DNA of 64,000 nt, from NCBI RefSeq assembly GCF_000024845.1, contig NC_013501.1:438001-502000 (forward strand). The letters are read 5' to 3'. This stretch comes from Rhodothermus marinus DSM 4252 (GTDB lineage: Bacteria; Bacteroidota; Rhodothermia; Rhodothermales; Rhodothermaceae). Below, piece after piece: positions 15,684 through 24,706 of this stretch. The notes below the pieces were generated by a model. The model ran no database searches, was not told where the DNA came from, and was given only the letters and a program-made list of their open reading frames with translations. Each line of letters begins with the position of its first letter. Positions within the stretch are counted from its first letter, which is position 1. The position numbers were made by a program, and so were the translations under genes.

Positions 15684-17959
15684 TTTCTATGGAAAGCGGA
15701 AAACTGACCCGTCGCGAGCTGCTGCAGCGGCTCAGCGCGTTGGCCGGCGGGCTGATCCTGACCGGTCCCATTTCCGGATGTGAGGGCTTCTGGCGTCGCG
15801 AGCCGGCCATTCCGGTCGATAGCTGGCACAAAGGGGTCTGCCGGTTCTGCGGCACCGGTTGTGGCATCATGATCGGTGTGCGGGACGGGAAAGTGGTCGA
15901 TGTCAAGGGCGACGAGTACGCGCACAACCGGGGGCGGATCTGCATCAAGGGCATCCTGAATCGCGAGATTCTCTACGTCCGCGATCGGGCGCTGTACCCG
16001 ATGATCCGCCGCAACGGGCGGCTGGAGCGGGCCACCTGGGACGAGGCCATGTCGCTGGTGGCCGAACGCTTCCGGGAGGCCATCGATCGCTACGGGCCCG
16101 ACAGCGTGGCTTTCTACGGCAGCGGCCAGCTCTTTACCGAAGAAAGCTACACGGCCAACAAGCTCTTCAAGGCCGGCATCGGCACGAACAACGTGGACGG
16201 CAACCCGCGGCTGTGCATGGCTTCGGCGGCGGCCGGATACATCTCGGTCTTCGGAAAAGACGAGCCGATGGGTTGCTACGAGGACATCGATCATGCCACG
16301 TGCTTCTTCATCACGGGCTCCAACACGGCCGACTGCCATCCCATCGTCTGGGAACGCATCATGGACCGGAAGCGGAGTCGACCCGAGACGGTGATCATCG
16401 TGGTCGATCCGCGGCGCACGCGCACGGCGCGCCATGCCGATTACCATCTGGCTATCCGGCCGGGCACCGACGTGGCGCTCTACAATGCCATGATCTACGA
16501 GTTCATCCGGAACGGCTTCATCGACCAGGACATGGTCGAAAACTACCTGACGTTCCGGGAAGGCGACGCCGAGCGCACGTTCGAGGACCTGAAGCGGCAC
16601 GTGGCGCAGTACACGCCGGAGCGGGTAGCGCCTGTCTGTGGGGTGGATGCCCGGCAGATCGAAGAGGTGGCCTATCTGTTTGCCGCCTCCGAGGCAACCA
16701 TGTCGATCTGGACGATGGGGCTCAACCAGCAGGCGCAGGGCACGGCGGCCAACCGGCTGGTCAACGCTATGCACCTGCTCACCGGGCATATCGGGCGGCC
16801 GGGTGCCACGCCGTTTTCGCTGACGGGGCAGCCGAACGCCGGCGGCGGCGTGCGCGACACGGGCGCGCTGGCCCACGCGTTGCCCAACGGCCGCGTGGTG
16901 GCCAATCCGCAACATCGGGCCGAGATGGAGGACCTCTGGGGCGTGCCGCGTGGCCGCATCAGCCCGAAGCCCGGCTATCACGCCGTGGCCATGTTCGAAG
17001 CCATGGCGCGGGGCGATCTGAAGTGCGTGCTCATCATGGGGACCAATCCGGCCCAGTCGCTCCCGCACGCCGAGCGCTACCGCGAGGCCATGCAGCGGAC
17101 CTTCCTGGTGGTGGCCGACGCCATCTATCCCACCGAGACGGCTCAGTTTGCCGACGTCTTTCTACCGTCGGCCATGTGGGTCGAAAAAGGCGGCGTCTTT
17201 AGCCAGTCGGAGCGGCGCTACCATCTGGTACCCAAGCTGGTCGAGCCGCCGGGCGAGGCACGCTCGGACCTGGAGATTCTCGTCGAACTGGCCGATCGGC
17301 TGGGCTACGGCGATCTGATCAAGGCGCGCACGCCGGAGGAGGTCTGGGACGAGTGGCGGCAGATTTCGGCGCATTCGCCCTACAACTTCGCCGGCATCAC
17401 CTACGAGCGGCTGAAAAAAGAGCGGGGGATTCTCTGGCCGGCGCCTACCGAGGACCATCCGGGCACCTGCCGGCGCTACGTGCCGGGCGAGGATCCCATG
17501 GCAAAAGGCACCGGCCGCTTCGACTTCTACGGGCGGCCCGACGGACGGGCGGTCGTCTATCTGGAGCATCAGCAGCCGTCCAGCGATCCGCGCTCGGACG
17601 AATACCCGCTCACGCTGGTGACCGGGCGCGTCTACGAGCACTGGCACACGCTGACGATCACCGGCAAACTCGAGGAGCTGGAAGACATCACCACCGACTT
17701 TCTGGTAGTGCATCCCCGCGATGCCCATCGCTACGGCATCCGTGACGGCGCGCCCGTGCTGGTCGAGAGCCGGCGTGGGCGTGCCGTGCTGAAGGCGCGC
17801 GTGAGCACCGACATCACGCCGGGGGTTGTTTTTGCGCCTTTCCATTCGCCCGAGGCGTTGGTCAATCGGGTGGTGAACAATACCGTCGATCCGATTTCCA
17901 AAGAACCGGCCTTCAAGGAGAGCGCCGTGCGTATTCGTCCGGCCTCTTCTGCGGCCTGA
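15671..17959 (+). CDS. napA: Periplasmic nitrate reductase-like molybdoenzyme (NapA type)
   Basis: 762 aa Mo-bis-MGD oxidoreductase with a [4Fe-4S] cluster. Twin-arginine signal TRRELLQRLSALAGG (13-27), then ISGC (34-37), which fits a lipobox. Cluster ligands C57, C60, C64 and C91 (CRFCGTGCG ... RICIKG). Mo ligand Cys182 in NPRLCMASAAAGY; FGKDEPMGCYEDID and the following HPIVWERI segment match NapA better than formate dehydrogenases. NapA reduces nitrate to nitrite in the periplasm. It is shorter than typical NapA (about 830). No NapB or NapD is nearby; the tetraheme NapC-like gene follows after 16 bp as probable electron donor. An alternative start is ATG 15689. Substrate nitrate is inferred; another oxyanion is possible. 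Confidence 0.82.
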   Translation: MNLSFSMESGKLTRRELLQRLSALAGGLILTGPISGCEGFWRREPAIPVDSWHKGVCRFCGTGCGIMIGVRDGKVVDVKGDEYAHNRGRICIKGILNREILYVRDRALYPMIRRNGRLERATWDEAMSLVAERFREAIDRYGPDSVAFYGSGQLFTEESYTANKLFKAGIGTNNVDGNPRLCMASAAAGYISVFGKDEPMGCYEDIDHATCFFITGSNTADCHPIVWERIMDRKRSRPETVIIVVDPRRTRTARHADYHLAIRPGTDVALYNAMIYEFIRNGFIDQDMVENYLTFREGDAERTFEDLKRHVAQYTPERVAPVCGVDARQIEEVAYLFAASEATMSIWTMGLNQQAQGTAANRLVNAMHLLTGHIGRPGATPFSLTGQPNAGGGVRDTGALAHALPNGRVVANPQHRAEMEDLWGVPRGRISPKPGYHAVAMFEAMARGDLKCVLIMGTNPAQSLPHAERYREAMQRTFLVVADAIYPTETAQFADVFLPSAMWVEKGGVFSQSERRYHLVPKLVEPPGEARSDLEILVELADRLGYGDLIKARTPEEVWDEWRQISAHSPYNFAGITYERLKKERGILWPAPTEDHPGTCRRYVPGEDPMAKGTGRFDFYGRPDGRAVVYLEHQQPSSDPRSDEYPLTLVTGRVYEHWHTLTITGKLEELEDITTDFLVVHPRDAHRYGIRDGAPVLVESRRGRAVLKARVSTDITPGVVFAPFHSPEALVNRVVNNTVDPISKEPAFKESAVRIRPASSAA

Positions 17960-17975
17960 AACGTCGGTTATTCCT

Positions 17976-18704
17976 ATGAACCGTCTACAACGCATCCTGC
18001 TACGGGTACTGGTGGTCGGCTGGCCCGGACTGGCCTGGGCCGCCGAGGGTGAAACGCCCGGTATCACGTCGGCCGAACTGTTTCGGATCATCGGCATTGT
18101 GGCCGCGCTGCTGGGCATCGGCTGGCTGGTGGTGAGCCACTGGCTGCTGCGCGACCGACTGCCCCGCACCTTCTACCACTGGGCCATGCTGCTGGGGCTT
18201 TTTGCGCTGCCGGCCCTGGCGCTGATGGGGGCCGTCGAGTTCGTCTTCGAAGAGACGAAGACGGTCGCCTCCTGCAATTCGTGCCATGTGATGGAGCCGT
18301 TCGTGCGCGACCTGCAGGATCCGCACAGCGCTACGCTGGCCGCCCGGCACTATCGCAACAAATGGATTCCGGAAAACCAGTGCTACGCCTGCCACACGAC
18401 CTACGGCCTGCATGGCTCGTTCGAGGCCAAGCGGGACGGCTTTCGGCACTGGTTGCTCTATGTGACCCGGAGCTGGGACGAGCCGATTCAGTACAGCGGG
18501 TCCTATCCCAACATCAACTGCCTGAACTGTCACGGCGAGACCGATGCGTTTCAGCGCGTACCGTCGCATGGTGCGCTGATGACCGAGCTGCAGGCCGATC
18601 GGGTAGCCTGCACGAGCTGTCACGGTCCGCCGCATCCGACGCCGCCCGAGCGGACGCGCCTGCTTTCGGCTGCTCCCGTACACTCATCCCGCGAAATGCC
18701 ATGA
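17976..18704 (+). CDS. napC: NapC/NirT-like tetraheme cytochrome c
   Basis: 242 aa membrane-anchored multiheme cytochrome. Signal-like N-terminus, two hydrophobic helices (about 28-54 and 63-88), then four CxxCH heme sites: CNSCH, CYACH, CLNCH and CTSCH. The NapC/NirT/NrfH family takes electrons from quinol and passes them to periplasmic reductases. The position directly after napA implies direct delivery to NapA. The C-terminus overlaps the next gene by 4 bp (ATGA). Confidence 0.88.
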   Translation: MNRLQRILLRVLVVGWPGLAWAAEGETPGITSAELFRIIGIVAALLGIGWLVVSHWLLRDRLPRTFYHWAMLLGLFALPALALMGAVEFVFEETKTVASCNSCHVMEPFVRDLQDPHSATLAARHYRNKWIPENQCYACHTTYGLHGSFEAKRDGFRHWLLYVTRSWDEPIQYSGSYPNINCLNCHGETDAFQRVPSHGALMTELQADRVACTSCHGPPHPTPPERTRLLSAAPVHSSREMP

Positions 18705-18913
18705 ACGCTGCTGCTTCTGTCGATCGTCTGCTGCGTACGGCCGTCGTGCTGGCCATCGTCGGCCTGAGCTGTCTGCTGATTTTCCTGCTCAGCGGCTTTG
18801 CCGCCTGGAGCGTGGGCCTCGGGATCTTTCTGGGTGTGCCGCTGCTGATGGTGGCGCTGGTGCTTTACGTGCTCGTGGTGATTCGCGACCTGCGGCGGCG
18901 CGGGGCGCTCTGA
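18701..18913 (+). CDS. Small two-helix membrane protein of the nap-like operon
   Basis: 70 aa with two transmembrane helices (about 11-31 and 38-62) and a basic C-terminus (RDLRRRGAL). Translationally coupled to the cytochrome gene through ATGA. No family recognised; context suggests an accessory subunit or assembly partner of the NapA/NapC complex. Confidence 0.65.
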   Translation: MNAAASVDRLLRTAVVLAIVGLSCLLIFLLSGFAAWSVGLGIFLGVPLLMVALVLYVLVVIRDLRRRGAL

Positions 18914-18979
18914 ACCGACCGGATCAGCCGGGCCGGCTCGGGCGTTCGAGACGGGCTGCTGCTGTGGACTGGTTGGCGT

Positions 18980-20782
18980 ATGGGGACGCTCGCCCGGCTG
19001 AATCCGTACTTCTGGAAGTACCGGCGGCTGTTTGGCCCCGGATTGCTCTGCGCCATCGCGTCGGCGCTGTTCGCGATGCTCGCGCCGGGCGTCGTCCGCC
19101 AGGCCGTCGATAGCGTGCCCCGCTTCGTGGCCTACTACCGGGCCGTCGAGGGCACTTCGGCTCAGCCGTTCTTCTACGCCTACGCACTGACGGGCCTGCT
19201 TTTCTACGGCGGCGTCATTCTGGGACTGAGCCTGCTCAGCGGGCTGTTCACCTTCCTGATGCGCCGCACGATCGTGGTGGCCTCGCGCCACATCGAGTTT
19301 GACCTGCGTAACGCGCTCTACGAACACCTGCAGCGGCTGCCGCCGAGCTTCTACCGGAAGTTTCCCACAGGCGACGTGCTTACGCGCGCCACCAGCGACA
19401 TCGAACAGGTGCGGCGCTACGTGGGGCCGGCCATCATGTACGCCACGCGGGCCGTGGTGCTCATGGTGGCCGCCATCACGGCCATGCTGCTGATCTCGCC
19501 GGAGTTGACGCTCTACACGCTGCTACCCATGCCGCTGCTGGCCGTGGGCGTCTTCTGGGTGGCGCACCTGGTGCACCAGCGGAGCGATGCGCTGCAGGCC
19601 CAGTATGCGCGCCTGACCAGCCGCGTGCAGGAAGCGCTCAACGGCATTCGCGTGCTGAAGGCCTACACGCGCGAGGAGGCCGAAGCCCGCGCCTTCGATG
19701 CCGAAAGCGAGGCCTACCGTCGCCGGATGCTCGACCTGGCCCGCGTCGATGCCTTCTGGTCGCCGATTTTTCTGCTGCTGACCGGACTTTCGACGATCCT
19801 GGTCGTCTGGAAAGGCGGCCAGCTGGCCATGGCCGGTGCCATCACGATCGGCAACATCGCCGAGTTCATCATCTACGTGGCGCTCATGACCTGGCCGGTG
19901 GCGTCGGTGGGCTTCGTGCTGTCGATGATCCAGCGGGCGTCGGCCTCGATGAACCGGCTCGCCGAGATCTTCGACACCGAGCCGGAGATCCGGGACGATC
20001 CGGCCTGGACGGATTATTCGATCCAGCAGATCGAGGGTCGTATCACATTCAAAAACGTGTACTTCCGCTACGAGGAAGACGGCCCCTGGGTGCTCGAAGA
20101 CATCAGCTTCGACCTGCCGGCCGGCGGCGTGCTGGGCATTGTGGGACGCACGGGCGCGGGCAAGACCACGCTGGTGGAACTGATTCCCCGGCTGATCGAA
20201 CCGGTGCGCGGGGTGGTGGAGATCGACGGGCACGACGTGCGGCGCATCCCGCTGGCCGTGCTGCGCCGCGCCATCGGCTACGCACCCCAGGACGTGTTTC
20301 TCTTCAGCGACACGGTGGCGGCCAACATCGCCTTCGGCGAACTGGAGGCCGACCTGGCCCGCATCGAAGAAGCCGCCTACGAGGCCGATCTGCTGGAGAA
20401 CGTGCGGCACTTCCCGCACGGCTTCGAGACGTTCGTCGGGGAGCGCGGCATCACGCTCTCGGGCGGGCAGAAGCAGCGCACGGCGATCGCCCGGGCGCTC
20501 ATCCGGCGGCCCCGCATTCTCATCCTGGACGATGCGCTTTCGGCCGTCGATACCGAGACGGAGCGGCGCATCCTGCGCCAGCTGCGTCGGCACTACGGCA
20601 AGCGGACGGTGGTCATCGTCAGCCATCGCATCTCGGCCGTGCAGGAGGCTGATCTGATTCTGGTGCTCGACGAAGGCCGGATCGTCGAGCGCGGGACGCA
20701 CGCCGAACTGCTCAAGCAGGACGGTCTCTACGCCCGCCTGTACCGGCAGCAGTTGCTGGAGGAAGAGCTGAAACAACTGTAG
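18980..20782 (+). CDS. ABC exporter half-transporter with degenerate catalytic site
   Basis: 600 aa: six-helix ABC exporter domain (about 15-330) fused to an ATPase domain. Walker A GRTGAGKTT (near 390), signature LSGGQ (near 492), Walker B LILDDALSAVD (near 516). The catalytic glutamate after Walker B is Asp, as in the degenerate half of heterodimeric exporters such as BmrC or TM287. The matching half is at 21760-23562, with RNase Z between. Likely exports drugs or lipids across the inner membrane; substrate unknown. Confidence 0.9.
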   Translation: MGTLARLNPYFWKYRRLFGPGLLCAIASALFAMLAPGVVRQAVDSVPRFVAYYRAVEGTSAQPFFYAYALTGLLFYGGVILGLSLLSGLFTFLMRRTIVVASRHIEFDLRNALYEHLQRLPPSFYRKFPTGDVLTRATSDIEQVRRYVGPAIMYATRAVVLMVAAITAMLLISPELTLYTLLPMPLLAVGVFWVAHLVHQRSDALQAQYARLTSRVQEALNGIRVLKAYTREEAEARAFDAESEAYRRRMLDLARVDAFWSPIFLLLTGLSTILVVWKGGQLAMAGAITIGNIAEFIIYVALMTWPVASVGFVLSMIQRASASMNRLAEIFDTEPEIRDDPAWTDYSIQQIEGRITFKNVYFRYEEDGPWVLEDISFDLPAGGVLGIVGRTGAGKTTLVELIPRLIEPVRGVVEIDGHDVRRIPLAVLRRAIGYAPQDVFLFSDTVAANIAFGELEADLARIEEAAYEADLLENVRHFPHGFETFVGERGITLSGGQKQRTAIARALIRRPRILILDDALSAVDTETERRILRQLRRHYGKRTVVIVSHRISAVQEADLILVLDEGRIVERGTHAELLKQDGLYARLYRQQLLEEELKQL

Positions 20783-20789
20783 CGCGATC

Positions 20790-21770
20790 GTGGAGCTGTT
20801 TGTCATTCCGCTGGGGACTGCTTCGGCCGTTCCCACCCGCACGCGGCATCTGTCGTCGCTGGCGCTCTGGCGGGCCGGCCGGCTGCTGCTGTTCGACTGC
20901 GGCGAGGGGACCCAGTACCGACTGCTGGCGGCCGAACTCAAGGCCCCGCGCCTGGAGGCCATCTTCATCACGCATTTCCACGGGGACCACTTCTTCGGGC
21001 TGTTCGGCCTGCTGGCCACGCTGGCGATGCTGAACCGCACCGAGCCGCTGGTGGTGGTGGGACCGGAGGGGATCGAGCGCCTGATCGAGTCGATGCCCGG
21101 GCTGTCGGGGGCGGAGCGGGGCTTCCCGATACGCTACGTGGAGCTGGCGGAGGGATTCGAGCACGCGGTGGTGTTCGAGACACCCGACTACGTGGTGACG
21201 GCGCGGCCGGTGGAGCACCGGGTGTTCACGGTGGGGTATCGGTTCGAGGAGCGCACGCGGCCGGGGCGTCTGCATGTGGAGCGGGCGCGGGCGCTTGGAG
21301 TGACCGAGCCCGAACAGTACCGGGCGCTCAAGGAAGGGCGGCCGGTGCAGGTGGGCGACCGGTGGGTGCGCCCCGAGGAGGTGCTCGGGCCGCCCATTCC
21401 GGGACGTACCTTCGCCTACCTGACCGACACGCGCCCTTGCGAGAACGGTCGCCTGCTGGCCGAAGGGGTGGACCTGCTCTACCACGAGGCGACCTTCGGC
21501 GAGGTGCACCATGCGCTGGCCGTCGAACGCGGCCACGCCACCGCCCGCGAAGCCGCCGAACTGGCCCGGGAAGCCGGGGCGCGGCGGCTGCTGCTCGGGC
21601 ATTTCAGCGCCCGCTACGAAGATCCGGCCCCGCTGGTGGCCGAGGCCCGTGCCGTCTTCCCGAACACTGAGGCGGCCGAAGAATTGAAGCGCTACGTGCT
21701 GCCGCCGCACGCCCCGCGGCGCGCAGCCCTGCAGGAAACGGCCAACGTGGCAGACGACCGTGGACGATAA
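20790..21770 (+). CDS. rnz: Ribonuclease Z
   Basis: 326 aa metallo-beta-lactamase-fold endonuclease that trims tRNA 3' ends. Metal motif THFHGDHFFG (H62, H64, D66, H67). Further ligands lie in VEHRVFTVGYRF, YLTDTRPCENG, LLYHEATF and LLGHFSARY, the RNase Z pattern. GTG start at 20790, 7 bp after the first ABC gene; the 3' end overlaps the second ABC gene by 11 bp. A housekeeping gene embedded between two transporter halves, evidently one transcript. Confidence 0.93.
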   Translation: MELFVIPLGTASAVPTRTRHLSSLALWRAGRLLLFDCGEGTQYRLLAAELKAPRLEAIFITHFHGDHFFGLFGLLATLAMLNRTEPLVVVGPEGIERLIESMPGLSGAERGFPIRYVELAEGFEHAVVFETPDYVVTARPVEHRVFTVGYRFEERTRPGRLHVERARALGVTEPEQYRALKEGRPVQVGDRWVRPEEVLGPPIPGRTFAYLTDTRPCENGRLLAEGVDLLYHEATFGEVHHALAVERGHATAREAAELAREAGARRLLLGHFSARYEDPAPLVAEARAVFPNTEAAEELKRYVLPPHAPRRAALQETANVADDRGR

Positions 21771-23562
21771 ACCGACACGCGACGAAACACGAGGGCTGGA
21801 CCGACGCCTGCTGTGGCGGCTGGCCGGCTACCTGTGGCCTTACCGGGGCTGGGTGGCGCTGGCCTTCTGCACGGTCATGGCCGAGGCGTTTCTGGGGCCG
21901 CTCCGGCCCAAACTGGTCCAGGTGGCCATCGACCGCCATATCGTCGAGGGCGACTGGAGCGGACTGCAGCAGATCATCCTGCTGCTCGTGGGCGTGCTCG
22001 TCGTGGAGGCCGGCCTGTCGTTCGTGAACGATTACCTGACGCAATGGATCGGCCAGCGGGCAATCTACGACATTCGCACGAAGGTCTATCGCCATATCCA
22101 GCGCCAGTCGCTGCGGTTTTTCGACCGGACGCCCGTCGGGCGACTCATCACACGCGTCACCAACGACGTCGAGTCGCTCAGCGACATGCTCTCGGCCGGC
22201 GTGGTGCGTATCCTGGGCGACCTGTTCCGGATCGTCTTCATCGCCTCCTTCATGTTCATGCTGGAATGGCGACTGGCGCTCGTGACGCTTGCGGTCATGC
22301 CCCTCATGATGGCGGCCGTGGCCTGGTTTCGACGCAAGGTGCGGGAGCAGTACCGCGAGACGCGGCGTCAGATCGCCCGGCTGAACGCCTTCCTGCAGGA
22401 GCACATCGGCGGCATGAAGATCGTGCAGCTCTTCAACCGCGAGGCCGAGGAGCTGCGCCGCTTTCGCGAGATCAACGACGCACACCGCCAGGCCCAGATC
22501 AAGACGGTCTTCTACTTTGCGCTCTTCTGGCCGGCCGTGCAACTGGTCTCCGACACGGCGCTGGGACTGGTACTCTGGGTGGGGGGCCTGCGGGCGCTCG
22601 AAGGCACGCTGACGCTCGGTGTGCTGATTGCATTCATCCAGTACGTGCGCCAGTTCTTCGAGCCGATTCGCAATCTGTCGGACCAGTACAACATGCTGCA
22701 GAGCGCCATGGCCGGGGCCGAGCGCATCTTCGGATTGCTCGACCAGGACACGGCGCTGCCCGAGCCGGCCCACCCCGTGCGCGTCGAGCGCCTGCGCGGC
22801 CACATCGAATTCCGCAACGTCTGGTTCACCTACGACGAGCTGCCGACCGACGGCCAAGAGCCCAACTGGGTGCTGCGCGACGTGTCGTTCACCGTCGAGC
22901 CCGGCCAGCACCTGGCGATCGTGGGGGCCACCGGCGCCGGCAAGACCACAATCATCAACCTGCTGCTGTGCTTCTATGACGTGCAGCGCGGCCAGATTCT
23001 GGTGGACGGCCACGACGTGCGCGACTATGCGCTGCGCGACCTGCGTCGCCACATCGGCCTGGTGCTGCAGGACGTGTTTCTTTTCTCCGGGACGGTACTC
23101 GACAACATCACGCTGGGCGATCCGTCCATTCCTTTCGAGAAGGTGCAGGAAGCGGCCCGGTTGATCGGGGCCGATCGGTTCATCGAACGTCTGCCCAATG
23201 GGTATTTCCAGGACGTACGGGAGCGTGGACTGACGCTCTCGCACGGTCAGCGCCAGCTCCTGTCGTTCGTGCGCGCGCTCGTCTACGATCCCGAGGTGCT
23301 CGTGCTCGACGAGGCGACCTCCAGCGTCGATACCGAGACGGAGCAGCTCATCCAGCGGGCCATGGAGACGCTGCTGCGCGGGCGTACGGCCATTATCATC
23401 GCGCACCGGCTCTCGACCATCCAGCACGCCGACCAGATTCTGGTGATGCACCGGGGCGAAATTCGCGAGCGCGGTACCCATCAGGAGCTGCTGGCCCGCG
23501 ACGGCCTCTACCGGAAGCTCTACGAGCTGCAGTTTATGGAGCAGGCCCGCTCGGCCGCCTGA
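21760..23562 (+). CDS. ABC exporter half-transporter, catalytic partner
   Basis: 600 aa: exporter membrane domain (about 20-330) plus ATPase: Walker A GATGAGKTT (near 390), Walker B VLVLDEATSSVD with the normal catalytic Glu (near 517), and a changed signature LSHGQ instead of LSGGQ (near 493). Together with the gene at 18980 this gives one complete and one degenerate composite ATP site, the hallmark of heterodimeric exporters (BmrCD, TM287/288, YheI/YheH). GTG start at 21760 inside the end of rnz. Confidence 0.9.
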   Translation: MDDKPTRDETRGLDRRLLWRLAGYLWPYRGWVALAFCTVMAEAFLGPLRPKLVQVAIDRHIVEGDWSGLQQIILLLVGVLVVEAGLSFVNDYLTQWIGQRAIYDIRTKVYRHIQRQSLRFFDRTPVGRLITRVTNDVESLSDMLSAGVVRILGDLFRIVFIASFMFMLEWRLALVTLAVMPLMMAAVAWFRRKVREQYRETRRQIARLNAFLQEHIGGMKIVQLFNREAEELRRFREINDAHRQAQIKTVFYFALFWPAVQLVSDTALGLVLWVGGLRALEGTLTLGVLIAFIQYVRQFFEPIRNLSDQYNMLQSAMAGAERIFGLLDQDTALPEPAHPVRVERLRGHIEFRNVWFTYDELPTDGQEPNWVLRDVSFTVEPGQHLAIVGATGAGKTTIINLLLCFYDVQRGQILVDGHDVRDYALRDLRRHIGLVLQDVFLFSGTVLDNITLGDPSIPFEKVQEAARLIGADRFIERLPNGYFQDVRERGLTLSHGQRQLLSFVRALVYDPEVLVLDEATSSVDTETEQLIQRAMETLLRGRTAIIIAHRLSTIQHADQILVMHRGEIRERGTHQELLARDGLYRKLYELQFMEQARSAA

Positions 23563-23633
23563 GCCCTGCTTGTATTTTCCGTCCGAAGGCCATATCATTG
23601 CTTATCGTCGAAAAACGATTTTTCAGGAAAAAC

Positions 23634-23987
23634 ATGGCCCGAAGCGAAACGAAGCGGTTCTTGCCGCCCGAAGAGCGCATGGCGGCGCTCATGCGGGCGC
23701 TGGGGCATCCGGCGCGGATTGCGATCCTGAAGCTGCTGGCCGAGCGGGGCGCCATGCCGTGCTTCGAGCTGGTGGAGGAGCTTCCGCTGGCTCAGGCGAC
23801 CATCTCGCAACATCTGCGCACGCTGCGCGAGGTGGGGCTCATCACGTTCCAGACCGACGGACCGCGTTCCTACTACCGCATTCGTCCCGAGGCGCTGCAG
23901 GAGCTCGACCGCGCCTTTCGCTTTCTCATGATGCAACTGCGCCCGGCCCTTTCCCCTGAACCCGGCTTTCCCCCGAACGTCGCGTGA
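23634..23987 (+). CDS. ArsR-family winged-helix repressor
   Basis: 117 aa. RMAALMRALGHPARIAILKLLAERGAMPCFELVEELPLAQATISQHLRTLREVGLITFQTDGPRSYYRI is a typical ArsR helix-turn-helix with wing. The metal-binding CxC motif of arsenic/cadmium sensors is absent, so it probably senses something else. ATG 23634 is preceded by CAGGAAA. ATCGT-CGAAAA-ACGAT (23605-23620) just upstream is a candidate autoregulatory operator. It follows the ABC operon by 71 bp and directly abuts the AT-rich islet. Confidence 0.85.
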   Translation: MARSETKRFLPPEERMAALMRALGHPARIAILKLLAERGAMPCFELVEELPLAQATISQHLRTLREVGLITFQTDGPRSYYRIRPEALQELDRAFRFLMMQLRPALSPEPGFPPNVA

Positions 23988-23992
23988 GAATC

Positions 23993-24577
23993 ATGAAGGA
24001 CAGACTTAAAAAAGGGATTCAAGAGCTTGGTTCTTGGATAATGCGAGGTGTCTTGTTATGGATAGTTGTTTTTTCTATTCTAACTACTGTGATAATAATT
24101 TTATTTGGAATTAAAAAGGCTGTTTACTTTCTTCAAACCTTATCTATTTTTGTTTCTCTATTTGGATTGTATAGAATATATAAATATTTCGATTTGTCAA
24201 TTTTTGAATATATTGCAAAATATTTTAAAGAGTTTCCATTTAGAAAAAAAGAAGTAATAACAGTTTCGGCCACCATAACTCTGCCAGCAGGATTTGGTTT
24301 TAAAGCTGAAGCAAAAGTGATTCCTAGTGATTTAAAAAAGCGAATAGAACTACTAGAACAAGAAGTTGATCAAGTAAAAAATGAAATGCGAAATTTGGAG
24401 AATGAATTAAAACAAAGAGTGAAGGAAATAGAAGGCAAGCTGAGTTCTGATATCTTAGAGATAAAAAAAGAAAATAGAAGAAGAGCAATCGAAGGATTAA
24501 TAATGGAAGGTTTAGGAGTTTTGTATCTTTCTATCAGTTTGTTTTTGCAAATGATTTACGATTTTATGACGGCTTAA
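23993..24577 (+). CDS. AT-rich unknown membrane/coiled-coil protein
   Basis: 194 aa. Two N-terminal hydrophobic helices (about 16-41 and 45-61), a central basic/beta segment containing ITVSATITLPAGFGFKAEAKV, a coiled coil (about 105-150, rich in Lys/Glu) and a C-terminal hydrophobic helix (about 170-190). No family recognised. Its composition is far from all neighbours: AT-rich, AAA/ATA/AGA codons and long A/T runs, in contrast to the GC-rich genome. Recent acquisition is likely. It starts 5 bp after the ArsR stop (ATG 23993; an in-frame GTG at 23984 overlaps that stop). The AT-rich stretch ends near 24600. Confidence 0.7.
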   Translation: MKDRLKKGIQELGSWIMRGVLLWIVVFSILTTVIIILFGIKKAVYFLQTLSIFVSLFGLYRIYKYFDLSIFEYIAKYFKEFPFRKKEVITVSATITLPAGFGFKAEAKVIPSDLKKRIELLEQEVDQVKNEMRNLENELKQRVKEIEGKLSSDILEIKKENRRRAIEGLIMEGLGVLYLSISLFLQMIYDFMTA

Positions 24578-24706
24578 TCAATGAAGGAGCATCTGGGTGA
24601 GTTTGGTTAACTGCGCTTTTGTTAACACCTCGTCACGTTTGGTGTGAAACTGTTGCCTCGGGAAAGGCTCTTTCTGAAAGAACGATCAACCAACCCGGAG
24701 GCAACG

